Below, in pieces: positions 17,909-27,000 of a stretch of DNA of 48,956 nt. Every line of letters starts with the position of its first letter. Within the stretch, counting starts at the first letter, position 1. Below the pieces are notes generated by a model that was not told the origin of the DNA, searched no databases, and worked only from the letters and a program-made list of their open reading frames with translations. The translations under genes and the position numbers were made by a program. The stretch spans positions 1 to 48,956 of the forward strand of contig CAZTCJ010000020.1 in NCBI GenBank assembly GCA_964612085.1. Reading direction: 5' to 3'. This DNA is from CAZTCJ01 sp964612085. GTDB lineage: Bacteria; Pseudomonadota; Alphaproteobacteria; JAJFIK01.

Positions 17909-18241
17909 ATGGCATCTTCAAAAGTGGTCACCTTCGATGACGTGCATGTGGGCCAACCCACGCAAATCGTGGAGGCCGGTCCGCTTTACGTGACCAGCCG
18001 GGTCTTCGCGGTCGATATCGTGCGCGACATGATCGAGAATGTCCGCAATCTGACGGGCGGCGAGCTGTCGTCCTATTCGGCGTTGATGAACAAGGTGGTC
18101 GCCCAGACCATCGAAGAAGTGCGCGACGAGGCCAAGGCCGACGGCTATGACGGGCTGATGAATTTGCGCATCGTCTCCCCCCATGTGGTGGGCGGCGGCG
18201 CGGAAATCGTCATCTACGCCAATGCCTATCGGGGACGGTAG
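17909..18241 (+). CDS. YbjQ family protein (UPF0145, heavy-metal-binding-like fold)
   Basis: A 110-aa cytoplasmic protein with the YbjQ pattern: a short N-terminal strand, GPLYVTSRVFAVDIVRDMIENVRNLTGGELSSYSALMNKVVAQTIEEV, and a final GLMNLRI...AEIVIYANAYRG. Members form pentamers and have been suggested to bind metals; no role is established. It starts 7 bases after the 711-aa gene and shares a terminator with it, so the two are an operon. The pairing with an envelope protein is not one I know. Confidence 0.88.
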   Translation: MASSKVVTFDDVHVGQPTQIVEAGPLYVTSRVFAVDIVRDMIENVRNLTGGELSSYSALMNKVVAQTIEEVRDEAKADGYDGLMNLRIVSPHVVGGGAEIVIYANAYRGR

Positions 18242-18262
18242 CGTGCCGCAAGGACAAACGGA

Positions 18263-18295
18263 AAACCGGCCGCCCGAGGGGCGGCCGGTTTGTTT
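18263..18295. terminator. Bidirectional rho-independent terminator
   Basis: A perfect 13-bp stem, AAACCGGCCGCCC and GGGCGGCCGGTTT, encloses a 3-base loop (GAG). On the plus strand it is followed by a T-rich TGTTT, 21 bases after the YbjQ stop. On the minus strand it lies 21 bases past the OmpA stop with a short T-rich flank, so it can serve both converging transcripts. Confidence 0.9.
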
Positions 18296-18315
18296 ATCCG
18301 TACAGGGAAGACCGC

Positions 18316-19353
18316 TTATTCGAAGCGGATCTCCACGGTACTGCGGCGGTTTTCCTGCTCGCGCACACCGTCGCCGGTCTCGACCGCCGGATCGCTCTCG
18401 CCACGGAAGGCCGTGTCGATCAGGTCGCCATCGACGCCGCGGGCCTGCAGTGCCTTGCGCACCGACTCCGCGCGCCGCTCCGACAGTTTCATATTGTAGG
18501 ACGCACGGCCCGACGTGTCCGCATGACCGACGATCACGATCACCGTCACGTCGCGCTCATCTACGGCGCGGGCGACCCGGTCTATCTTGGCCTGCTGGTC
18601 GGCACGGATCTTGTCGTCATCGAAGTCGAAATAGATGATTTCGCGCATTTCCCGGGGCAGGTCGGGCTCGGGCATCGGATCGACCGGACGCGGAATTTCG
18701 CGCGGATCGGCTTCCGGCTCGTCATAGCCGCCCCAGGTGAAGCGCAGACCGGCGAGCACAGAATGACTGGTGAAGTCGCCTTCCGCCGCGCCGAAATCGT
18801 AATCATTGGCCTGGAAATACCGGTAGCGGACGGTGCCCATGAGGTTTTCGGCCAGATCGAAGGCCAGACCGCCCATCGCCTGCCAGGCGAAGGTGGTGGT
18901 CGTGTCATCGACGCCCAGGGCCGGTCCCGGAGGCGCGCTCAATGTATATTCGGGCTCGACCAGCGCGATACCGACACCGCCACCGACGAACGGATAAACA
19001 TTCATGCCCAGATCGAAGTCGCGGTAGAGGTTCCCCATGAAGGACCAGACGGTCAGATCGCCGGTCGCGATGAAGGGGTTGCTCGCGTCTTCCACATCCG
19101 AATTTTCGTAACCGCCCTGCAGTTCGATCCGCCAGTTGGGCAGGAAGGTGTAACCAGCGGCCAGCGCACCGACGAAACCGGCTTCGAGATCGAGATCCGC
19201 GCCCAGACCGCCGCCTTCGAGTTCGCTGTCGCGTTCAAAGGCGTAACCGCCCATGGCTTCGACGTACCAGGTGCCTTCTTCGCTATAGGCCAGAGCGGAG
19301 GTGCCGCTGGCCAGAAGAGCCGCGAGGCTCAACCCTAAAATCCGTTTTTGCAT
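18316..19353 (-). CDS. OmpA-family outer-membrane protein (beta-barrel plus OmpA C-domain)
   Basis: A 345-aa protein. Signal peptide ~1-22 (QKRILGLSLAALLASGTSALA), then an eight-stranded barrel (residues ~28-215; GTWYVEAMGGYAFERD ... LAGLRFTWGGY), a Pro-rich linker (PREIPRPVDPMPEPD), and a peptidoglycan-binding OmpA domain (IIYFDFDDDKI ... VGHADTSGRASYNMKLSERRAESVRKAL), which holds the conserved NMKLSERRAESV helix. It tethers the outer membrane to peptidoglycan. The ATG at 19353 directly precedes a good signal peptide; an earlier ATG at 19383 only adds ten non-signal residues. It is a single-gene unit on its own promoter or follows the upstream operon. Confidence 0.93.
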   Translation of the reverse strand: MQKRILGLSLAALLASGTSALAYSEEGTWYVEAMGGYAFERDSELEGGGLGADLDLEAGFVGALAAGYTFLPNWRIELQGGYENSDVEDASNPFIATGDLTVWSFMGNLYRDFDLGMNVYPFVGGGVGIALVEPEYTLSAPPGPALGVDDTTTTFAWQAMGGLAFDLAENLMGTVRYRYFQANDYDFGAAEGDFTSHSVLAGLRFTWGGYDEPEADPREIPRPVDPMPEPDLPREMREIIYFDFDDDKIRADQQAKIDRVARAVDERDVTVIVIVGHADTSGRASYNMKLSERRAESVRKALQARGVDGDLIDTAFRGESDPAVETGDGVREQENRRSTVEIRFE

Positions 19354-19525
19354 CGTTTCAATCCCCAAGAGGCGCGGATCCAACCAGCGTGCAGCTTACC
19401 GAGTCTTGACGCGAAACGCGCGCCTTAATGTGTCAACTCAGTACATATGCCGGTTGTGTTGCATGGAAGAAACGGTTGAGCGCGAACGCCTTACAGCCCA
19501 CGGGCTCTCCGGCCGGAGACTTCTT

Positions 19526-22012
19526 TCAGTCGTTGCGGAGGCGCGTGCCTTCGCCGATCAGGATCCGCCGGTCGAAATCGCCGGAAAACCCTGTGAAGCC
19601 CGGTTCCAGCAGATCGGCCCGCCCGATGGAGGTGCCGCCGAACTGGTAGGACAGGCCGAAAACGCCCTGGATGTCGCTGCCGAAATTGTCGAGATCGGTG
19701 TAGCGGACGCTGCCTTCGAGCCGCAGCGGCCCGATGGGCCACAGGGCGGACAGGCCGAGCATGGGCCCCCGGGCCGCCGAAAGGGCGCTGCCCTCATAAT
19801 AGCTGTAGCCCGCTTCCCCGATCAGCGTGCCTTTCTCGGCCCAGGGCATGGGCAAGGCATAGGCGCCGGTAATCTCGATGCCCCGGAAGGTCTCGACGAC
19901 CGTGCTCTTGCGGAGCGGATTGAAACTGTTAACGCGGGCGGCGGTCTCATTGCTGATATCGGAGGCCTGTTCCGGCAGGAAGGCGCGCAGCCGCGCCCGC
20001 CAGTTCGCCGCTTTCACATCGATCGACCCGCGCAATTGCAGCACCTTGCCGATACGCTCGTCGTCGATGAAATCGCCGCCGAAACTGGCGCCCGCCGAAA
20101 GACCGGCGGTCACGATCTTGCGCAGCCCCACGGTGGCGCCGAAATTCTGCCCGTCGCTGGTAAAGCCCGCCACCGGTTCGGCGAAGAGCGACCAGTCCCG
20201 CCCCCGCAACAAGGGCACGAAGCCTTCGATCTCCGCTTCGGAATCCATGGCGCCGAAGCGGCCCTGGAAGCGAATCTTCGCATCGCTTTTCTCGATCGGC
20301 GTCTCGCTCTCGCGCTGGGCCTCGGCGGGCGGCGTGCGGGGCGTCGGATCGGGCCGGGCAGTCGCTTCGCGCTGGAAGACCGGTTCGGTCATCTGTTGCT
20401 GTTGTTGCTCCGGCACCAGAAGATCTGTTTGATCATTACCGATGCCAAGATTAATCCCGGGCTCTATTCGGAGACCCTGTGGGTCGTTAGAATCTGTGCC
20501 GTCAGTACCAACATCAGCACCGACGTCCACACGGTTATCCAAAAGGTAGCCAGTGTCTTCTAGCAGACGGATATCTTCGTCTGGTTGCGAGGGAAACAGC
20601 ACGGGCGGCGGCGTGGACGGGTCCGCCGGTCTCATGAGATCCGCGCGGCGCTGGACGGTCCGGAGCGCCTGGACCTTGGCGCGCCGCGCCGACAATTCGC
20701 TGACATCGATACCCGGCGGCGTCATCCCGGCGGCGGCGCGGGCTTCCAGCACACCGAACACGCCGTCGAGATTGGCGAGCGCCGTGCGGCTTTGCGGCTC
20801 CACCGACAACGCGTTGACCAGATGGCCAACTGGATCGGCATCGTCGATCGACGGGCCATTGCGCTCGACACAGCACAGTCGGGTCTCGGCCATGGCCAGC
20901 AGCATGCGATGGGTACTGACGAAAGGCGCGGTTTCGACCGCCGCCTTGAACCGTTCCCGGGCCCGGCCCCAGGCGAGCGCATCCGGCCGGTCGATGACCT
21001 CCAGGATGCCCATGATCGACTCCGCCAGCGCCAGGGCGCGGGTGTCGTTGGCCGTCGCGGGATGGGTGACAAAGCGCTCGAAGGCCCGGCGCACGGTAAC
21101 GACGCTGCCGCGCGGCGCCGGCGGATAACCGCTGTCCGCACCCTGACGGATCCGCAGATAGCCCAGCAGGCCGTTCACGAATTCAAGCTCCGGCAACAGG
21201 GTATTTAGCGTGTTCGACAGGCGCGGATCGATCCGGATGAATCCTTTCTGGCCGGTGAAGTGCGACCCCGCTTCCAGCCAATGTCCGCCGCCGTGAAGGC
21301 GCACGGAAAAAGCCATCGGTTGGTCCGTATCGAAATCGAGCGGTGTCGCGGGCGCGGTCGGATCGGGTTCGGCATAAAGCGCGCTGGAGACGGTGAACAG
21401 CTCCTGGATGCGCTCCAGCCTGCGCATGGACAGCTCGCGCGGCTCGAAGGTGATGGTCAAAAGCGGCAAGCCGGTTTCCAAAGCCTGGTCCGCACCCAGC
21501 GCACCGGCCTCGAGACGCAGGCTTTCGGGCAGGATCTCCCCCGGCTCGCCCCGGCGCAGGCCTTGCAGGAAGCTCTGGATGAAGATGCGGTCGCCTTCCC
21601 GGTAGATCCGCCCGGAGAGCACGACCAGCGCCTGGTTTTGCCGCAGCGTTTCGAGCGCGCCGCCCCGACGGTCGAGCAGCATGTCGCGCACCTCGTCCGC
21701 CTCGCAAGGACGGTCGAAGGCGAGATAGCTGATCACGCCCAGGGAGCCGTAAGTGGGCGCATGCCAACTGCCCATCTTGGTGAGCCAGCTCAACTGCCGG
21801 GCGGTCTCGCGCAGACGGGCCTGGAAGGCCCGGTCCGCCGGATCGTCGACGGCGGATTTATACTCAAGCGCGACGATATTGGCGGCGGAGCCCGGAAAGA
21901 TGAACGGTTCGCCGCAACTGGCCATGCCGCCGGCGCGCGCGGGCACGCTCACGCTCGCCAGGGCGAGCGTGATCACAAGGCCGATAAGCCATCGCTGGCA
22001 GGCCGTGCCCAT
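19526..22012 (-). CDS. Unknown exported protein with C-terminal outer-membrane-barrel-like domain (828 aa)
   Basis: No family recognised. Signal peptide ~1-28 (LIGLVITLALASVSVPARA). Residues ~30-380 are a mixed periplasmic domain containing a Cys-Glu near the DRPCEADEVRD region and ALVVLSGRIYREGDRIFIQSFLQG. A low-complexity linker with EQQQQQM and Pro/Arg/Thr sits at ~525-560. From ~575 the sequence alternates as in amphipathic strands (GATVGLRKIVTAGLSAGAS; NWRARLRAFLPEQ), resembling the intimin-type barrel but placed at the C-terminus, not the N-terminus. GGAGG seven bases before the ATG overlaps the end of the upstream gene, so translation is probably coupled. Function unknown; a surface or export role is inferred. 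Confidence 0.7.
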   Translation of the reverse strand: MGTACQRWLIGLVITLALASVSVPARAGGMASCGEPFIFPGSAANIVALEYKSAVDDPADRAFQARLRETARQLSWLTKMGSWHAPTYGSLGVISYLAFDRPCEADEVRDMLLDRRGGALETLRQNQALVVLSGRIYREGDRIFIQSFLQGLRRGEPGEILPESLRLEAGALGADQALETGLPLLTITFEPRELSMRRLERIQELFTVSSALYAEPDPTAPATPLDFDTDQPMAFSVRLHGGGHWLEAGSHFTGQKGFIRIDPRLSNTLNTLLPELEFVNGLLGYLRIRQGADSGYPPAPRGSVVTVRRAFERFVTHPATANDTRALALAESIMGILEVIDRPDALAWGRARERFKAAVETAPFVSTHRMLLAMAETRLCCVERNGPSIDDADPVGHLVNALSVEPQSRTALANLDGVFGVLEARAAAGMTPPGIDVSELSARRAKVQALRTVQRRADLMRPADPSTPPPVLFPSQPDEDIRLLEDTGYLLDNRVDVGADVGTDGTDSNDPQGLRIEPGINLGIGNDQTDLLVPEQQQQQMTEPVFQREATARPDPTPRTPPAEAQRESETPIEKSDAKIRFQGRFGAMDSEAEIEGFVPLLRGRDWSLFAEPVAGFTSDGQNFGATVGLRKIVTAGLSAGASFGGDFIDDERIGKVLQLRGSIDVKAANWRARLRAFLPEQASDISNETAARVNSFNPLRKSTVVETFRGIEITGAYALPMPWAEKGTLIGEAGYSYYEGSALSAARGPMLGLSALWPIGPLRLEGSVRYTDLDNFGSDIQGVFGLSYQFGGTSIGRADLLEPGFTGFSGDFDRRILIGEGTRLRND

Positions 22013-22015
22013 CGC

Positions 22016-23047
22016 CTATCCTCCCCGGACCGGATCGCTGAGAGCCCTTTTGGAAAGAGGCACCACCAGCCCGTTCCCCCTCCCGACCTCCCAATCAGGG
22101 TACCCTTGTGGGTGGTCGGGAGGGGGAGCGGGCTGGCCAGGCACATGGAAATGCGTTTGGCGGCGCATTTCCAAAAAGTCCCTGAGACCCGCAGACCGTC
22201 CGCCCAAACATGCATTGATCGCGCCAGCGGCGCCGACGGCGCGGCGGCGTTCATCGGCCACGACGCGCAACGCGCCTTCGTAAGCCGGGTCGTTGAGGGC
22301 CTGGGTCATGGAACGCTGTGCCGCCTCTTTGGCGTAGTCGCCGAGCAGCGCCCATTCCTCCGGCAGCAGACCCGTATCGTTGCCCGTAGTGCCCATGGAC
22401 GGCAGCCAGCCCACCGCGTCGCAGAAGAAGCGCCGGGCCTGATCCCTGAAATCGGCCTTGGCGGCCGCGTCGGGTTCCACATCGGCGCGCTTTTCGTAGC
22501 GCAACCCCAGCGCCAGGGCCGTCAGCACCCGGATTTCATCGGAATCGCGGAAGAGATCGGGCAGGTCCCGGTCGGACAAGGGCGATGCGTCATCGCCGTA
22601 AAGGCCCTGGTGGAAGCCCTTGATCGTCTGATTGCCGCCGACGAAGAACTCGTAATGGCGCATCGGAATCGAGACATAACTCGCCAGAATGCGCCCATCG
22701 ATGACAGTGGCGCCCACTTCCACCAGCACCCGCTGATCGTTGAGCGCTTCGGACACGGAACGGTCATAGGCGCTCTCGTCATCGACCGTGCGGTTTTCGC
22801 AAAAGACGATATCGGCTTCCGTGCTGAGCAGGACGCCCGCTTCCTGAAAGCGCATGTTCAAGGCCGCCTTGATGCCGCGTTTGATGATCGGCCACTGGGC
22901 GCCCTCGCCGCCTTCGACCGCGCCCACCACCAGCTTGTCCTGGGCCGACAGGCTGACGGCATCGCAACGGAAGGACTGGGCGCCCGCCGGCGGCACCGTC
23001 ATGGCCAGGACCGCCATGCAGAGACAGAAAGCGCCGATGATCCGCAT
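22016..23047 (-). CDS. Unknown periplasmic protein (343 aa)
   Basis: No family recognised. Signal peptide ~1-23 (IIGAFCLCMAVLAMTVPPAGA). A first part (24-135) has alternating helices and strands: DKLVVGAVEGGEGAQWPIIKRGIKAAL, a Cys in IVFCENRT, and VEVGATVIDGRILASYVSIP. The second part is helical, with ARRFFCDAVGWLPSMG and a final cysteine in NACLGGR. The order Cys, helix, hydrophobic strand, RI-x-x-x-S resembles the N-terminal part of the 828-aa protein, so the two may share a fold; this is inference. The C-terminal ~23 residues are encoded by a palindromic sequence. It lies 11 bases after the 262-aa gene. Confidence 0.7.
   Translation of the reverse strand: MRIIGAFCLCMAVLAMTVPPAGAQSFRCDAVSLSAQDKLVVGAVEGGEGAQWPIIKRGIKAALNMRFQEAGVLLSTEADIVFCENRTVDDESAYDRSVSEALNDQRVLVEVGATVIDGRILASYVSIPMRHYEFFVGGNQTIKGFHQGLYGDDASPLSDRDLPDLFRDSDEIRVLTALALGLRYEKRADVEPDAAAKADFRDQARRFFCDAVGWLPSMGTTGNDTGLLPEEWALLGDYAKEAAQRSMTQALNDPAYEGALRVVADERRRAVGAAGAINACLGGRSAGLRDFLEMRRQTHFHVPGQPAPPPDHPQGYPDWEVGRGNGLVVPLSKRALSDPVRGG
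22068..22134. repeat. Palindromic element inside the 3' end of the 343-aa gene
   Basis: Two arms of 21 bases, 22068-22088 and 22114-22134, are inverted copies with one mismatch. The arms are rich in CCCCCTCCC and GGGAGGGGG. The 25-base loop contains a smaller ACCC/GGGT hairpin. It lies 50 bases before the stop, and in frame encodes a Pro-rich stretch (QPAPPPDHPQGYPDW). It resembles C-rich extragenic palindromes in alphaproteobacteria, here inside a gene. It may also slow the ribosome or polymerase before the 828-aa gene. Confidence 0.85.
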
Positions 23048-23058
23048 GCTGAGCCTTC

Positions 23059-23847
23059 CTACTTCTGCGCCAGGCGCTCAAGGGCCTGCCGGGCCGTCTT
23101 CTCCAGGGAAACCAGGGCGGTGCGGTCCGGCAGCGTATCCTCGATCGTCCGGTTGAACGCCTGGAGATCGCCTTGCGCCCGTTCCACATAGCGGTTCAGC
23201 GGCCCCCGCGCTTGCCTGCATCCAATCCGTCCGACCACGCCAATCACCATTTTGTGGGTCCGCCATCCGTAAACGCCCGTCCGGTCGCGTATGACATCGG
23301 TCAGGACCGCGCAGGTGAAATCCGGATCGGTCAGACCGGCATGGACGAGTCCTTCCTGAACCGCGACCACCTGATCGGGACTGCCCGCCTCCAGGACGCT
23401 CAGCAGCGGAAAGACCGCCTTGCCGCCGAACGCCCCGAGCACCAGAGCGGTGGAGCGCATTTGATCGATGGCCGGCGCTTCCGGTTCGATCAGGATCTGG
23501 ATGAAGTCGCGCATCTTTTGCGCCGTATCGGCATCCAGGCGATCCTTCTTCATGTCCAGTTCAACGGATTGGACAAGCCAGTAGCCCACCAGCAGCATGA
23601 TCAGGCTGGGCATGACCGGCAGGACCGCATCCTTCAGATCGCCCAGGATCTTTCCGGCGGCCGAAACCGGAGGCTCTTGCGGCGCAGGCGCCGCCGATGG
23701 CGCGGACGCTTCGGCGGGCTGCTTGGCCTCGCTCAAGGCCGCCACCGCCTTGGCCAGCGTCAATTCCATCTCGGACCGGCGCGGTTTCGCGCGGCCGGAT
23801 CCAGACTTTTGCGATCCGGATTTGTCCGTCTTGTTCTGCGCGCTCAT
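23059..23847 (-). CDS. Unknown single-pass membrane protein, HEAT-like periplasmic domain (262 aa)
   Basis: No family recognised. Residues 1-70 are cytoplasmic, basic then Ala/Pro-rich. One clear membrane helix spans ~75-94 (VLPVMPSLIMLLVGYWLVQSV). The rest (100-262) is helical with short hydrophobic repeats (STALVLGAFGGKAVFPLLSVLEAGSPDQVVAVQEGLVHAG), which suggests HEAT-type repeats, inferred from pattern only. Three cysteines are visible. It is the first gene of a three-gene operon with the 343- and 828-aa proteins (gaps of 11 and 3 bases). The set (inner-membrane anchor, periplasmic protein, barrel-bearing protein) would span the envelope. Confidence 0.68.
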   Translation of the reverse strand: MSAQNKTDKSGSQKSGSGRAKPRRSEMELTLAKAVAALSEAKQPAEASAPSAAPAPQEPPVSAAGKILGDLKDAVLPVMPSLIMLLVGYWLVQSVELDMKKDRLDADTAQKMRDFIQILIEPEAPAIDQMRSTALVLGAFGGKAVFPLLSVLEAGSPDQVVAVQEGLVHAGLTDPDFTCAVLTDVIRDRTGVYGWRTHKMVIGVVGRIGCRQARGPLNRYVERAQGDLQAFNRTIEDTLPDRTALVSLEKTARQALERLAQK

Positions 23848-23968
23848 GCGCCACCCGCGCGTCGGTCCCTCCCCCCGGTCGCGATACTATAGAAGCACAA
23901 GCGCCTGTCCATGGCGGGAGGTGGAGTACCCCGATCGGTTGTTCTCATCGCGCCTGCCGCACAGGCCA

Positions 23969-24011
23969 CAAAAAAACCCTTCCGGGGACGAACGCGGTCC
24001 AGCCGGAAGGG
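23969..24011 (-). terminator. Rho-independent terminator of the RTX gene
   Basis: On the minus strand CCCTTCCGG (24011-24003) and CCGGAAGGG (23985-23977) form a 9-bp stem with a 17-base loop, followed by a run of eight T at 23976-23969. It lies about 50 bases after the stop of the RTX gene, which ends at 24063. Confidence 0.85.
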
Positions 24012-24062
24012 CTTGGGGAGAGGGTGGGCCGGGCGGGCGGCCCGGACCATTCCGCAGTGTTT

Positions 24063-27000
24063 TTAGAAGGTGAAGTTGTCGGCGCTGAACTCGTCCAGAT
24101 CCACCTTCTCGATGACCAGCAGGTCGTTCGCGCCATCGGGCTGGAAGCGCACATCTTTGTTGTCCTGGGTCGCCAGAGACAGGAAGGCATCCAGAGTGGT
24201 GACACCGAAGGCGCTGAGGTCGAGCAGGTCCTCATCGACATCGAAATCGGTGATGATGTCGGTGTCGCTGAACTCGTCGAACACGAAGGTGTCGGCATCC
24301 TTGCCGCCCTTCAGTTCATCCGTACCCAGACCGCCATAGAGCGTGTCGTCGCCTTTGTCGCCATCCAGCTCGTCATTGCCGGAGCCGCCGTCAAGGGAGT
24401 CGTTGTCCTTACCGCCGTCCAGATCGTCGGCCCCGTCGCCGCCGAACAGCATGTCGTCGCCGTCCTTGCCGTCGAGCTTGTCATTGCCGGGACCGCCGTC
24501 GAGCAGGTCGTCGCCGTCGCCGCCGTCGAGTTTGTCGTCGCCCTCTTCGCCGAAGAGATTGTCGTCGCCATCCTCGCCTTTGAGCGTATCGTCGCCGTCG
24601 CCGCCGAACAGGGTGTCGTTGCCGTCGCGGCCCTTGATTTTGTCCTTGCCGCCCAGGCCGTCGACCACATCGGCGTCGTCGGTGCCCTTGCTCTTGTCCT
24701 TGGCATCGCTGCCCTGCTGGGTCACCGCCTGGTCGTCATTGACGATGGTGCCTTCGGCCGTGTCGGTCTCGATGGTGACCGTGCCCGAAGAGACTGTGGC
24801 GTTTTCCAACGTGACCGTGAAGGTCTCGTTTTCTTCCGGCGTGAAGTCGCCGCGCACCGGCACCGAAATGGTGGCCGAGACCTGGCCCGCCGCCAGACTG
24901 ACCGTGCCCGAGGGCAAGACATTGCCGATGAAGTCGCTGGCCGCCGCCGGGAAGGTGCCGCCGCCGGAGACCGTGTAGCTGGCGCTGACGGCGGTATCGG
25001 TGGCGCCCGTGCGGGTGACCACGAAGGTCTGCGGCACGGAGACCGTGTTGCCTTCCGCGACGGAGGAGACCGCCGCCGCGATATTGAGCACCGTGGCCGG
25101 ACCGGCGCCGCCGCCATTGAGGGTGACGGTCACGGTGGCGCTGTCGCTGGCGCCGCCGCTGTCGCTGATCGCGTAGGTGAAGGTATCGGTCGCCGTCTGG
25201 CCGTCGCCCAGGGACGAGAACTGGCCGTTGGGATTGTAGCTGAAGCTGCCATTGGCATTGAGCGTCAGCAGAGCGCCGGACGGCAGGGTGATCTGCTGTC
25301 CGATGCCGGATCCGGCTCCCTGCACGGCAGAGACCGAGAAGGAGTCCCCATCCGGATCGAAATCGGCGCCCGACCCGTTATTGGTGAACACGTTGCCTGC
25401 GAAGGACGAGTCCTTGCCGGTGGAGAAGGCATCGTCGCGGGCGTCGGGGGCGTTGTTGCCGCCGCCGCCGCCATTGCCGTTCCCATTGCCGCCGGAGCCG
25501 ATGGAGATCGAGAGGACCTGACCGACCGGGCCGATCACATCGGGATCGCGCAGATTGAAGGTGAAGCTGTCCGACGTGGTGCCCAGGACCGTGTGGTTAT
25601 AGGTCACCGCACCGGCATTGATGTCGGCCTGGGTGAAGGAACCGCCTTCGCTCAGAGCCGCGCCGTTGAGCGCCAGGAAGCCGTTGATCGGCGTTTCCGT
25701 CAGCACGAAGCGGATTTCGCCCGCCGCGTTATCGCCGTCGAGACCCTGGAGTTCGGAGGCATCGATGATCTCGCTGCCGCCGTCGCTGAGCGAAATGCCC
25801 GTGTTGAGACCCAGCACCGGCGGGTCGTTGGCCGGCACCACCGTCACGACCAGATGCAGATCGTCGAACAGGTCGCCGTCGCCATCGGTCACGTCGAGGG
25901 TGATCTTGTCAGAATTGGTGTCCGTCCCGTTGTGCTCGTAACGGATCGACCGGTTGTCGATATCGTCCTGGGTGAACATGTCGCCCAGTTTCAGCGCGCT
26001 GTTGGAGCGGAACAGGGTGCCGTTCTCGGGCAGTCCGTCCACGGTGTAGGTGATCTCGCCGTCCCGGCTTTCCGCGTCGGAGAAGCGCAGTTCCGACTGG
26101 AAGACCGCCTTGGAGCCGCCTTCTGTGACCCGGATGCCGCGGTTCCACTCCAGGATCAGACCGTCATTGATCGGCGTGACATTCACATCGATCACCTGGC
26201 CCGGCAGCATGCCGCCGGCGCCGTCGGTGATGTCCACGATGAAGCTATCGGTGAAATATTCCGAACCGTTGTGGCAGTAGAACAGCCGGCCCTGATCGAT
26301 ATCGGCCTGGGTCCAGGTATCGCCCACCTCGAGCGGAATGCCGTTCAGATGGATCGAGGCATGGCCCGGCAGGGATTGCAGGGTGTAGACGATCTCGTCC
26401 GGCGTGTTGTCGGGATCGAAAATGTCGAGATCGAACGGCGTGATGGGCACGAGCGTGCCTTCCGGCGGCGTCAGGCCCTGATCGATCAGTTCCGGAACAT
26501 CGTTGATCGGATTGATGGCGATCACGAAGGTGTCGCTTTCGCCCGCCGTATCGTCCGGGTTCGACAAGGCGAAGTTGAAGCTGTCGGTCGGGTTTTCCGC
26601 ACCGTTATGGGTGTAGCTCACAAGGCCTGCGTCGATATCGGCCTGGGTGAACTGATCGCCAGCCGACAGTTCCAGGGCATCGAGGAACAGGGTGCCGTCC
26701 ACCGGGCCGGTGGTCAGGGTGAAGATGACCTCGGCCGGGATCAGATTGTCCGGATCGAACGTGTTCAGCTCGGCCGTGTCGATGGTGACCGTGCCGCCTT
26801 CATCGACCACTTCCGGCACATTGGTGACGACCGTGGCGCCGTCATTGATCGAATTGATGAAGACGAAGATCGTCTCGCCCGACGGACCCGCCCCATCAGG
26901 GTCCCGGATGTCCACTTCGAAGGTGTCGTTGAAGGTCTCCGTGCCGTCATGGAGATATTCCACCAAGCCCAGATTGATGTCGGCTTGCGTGAAGCCCTGG

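Noticed and set aside
24310..24700. Repetitive DNA in the RTX stretch as a possible CRISPR or tandem repeat element
   Set aside because: The repeats encode GGDGDD-type nonapeptides in frame and vary in sequence, so they are protein repeats, not CRISPR spacers.
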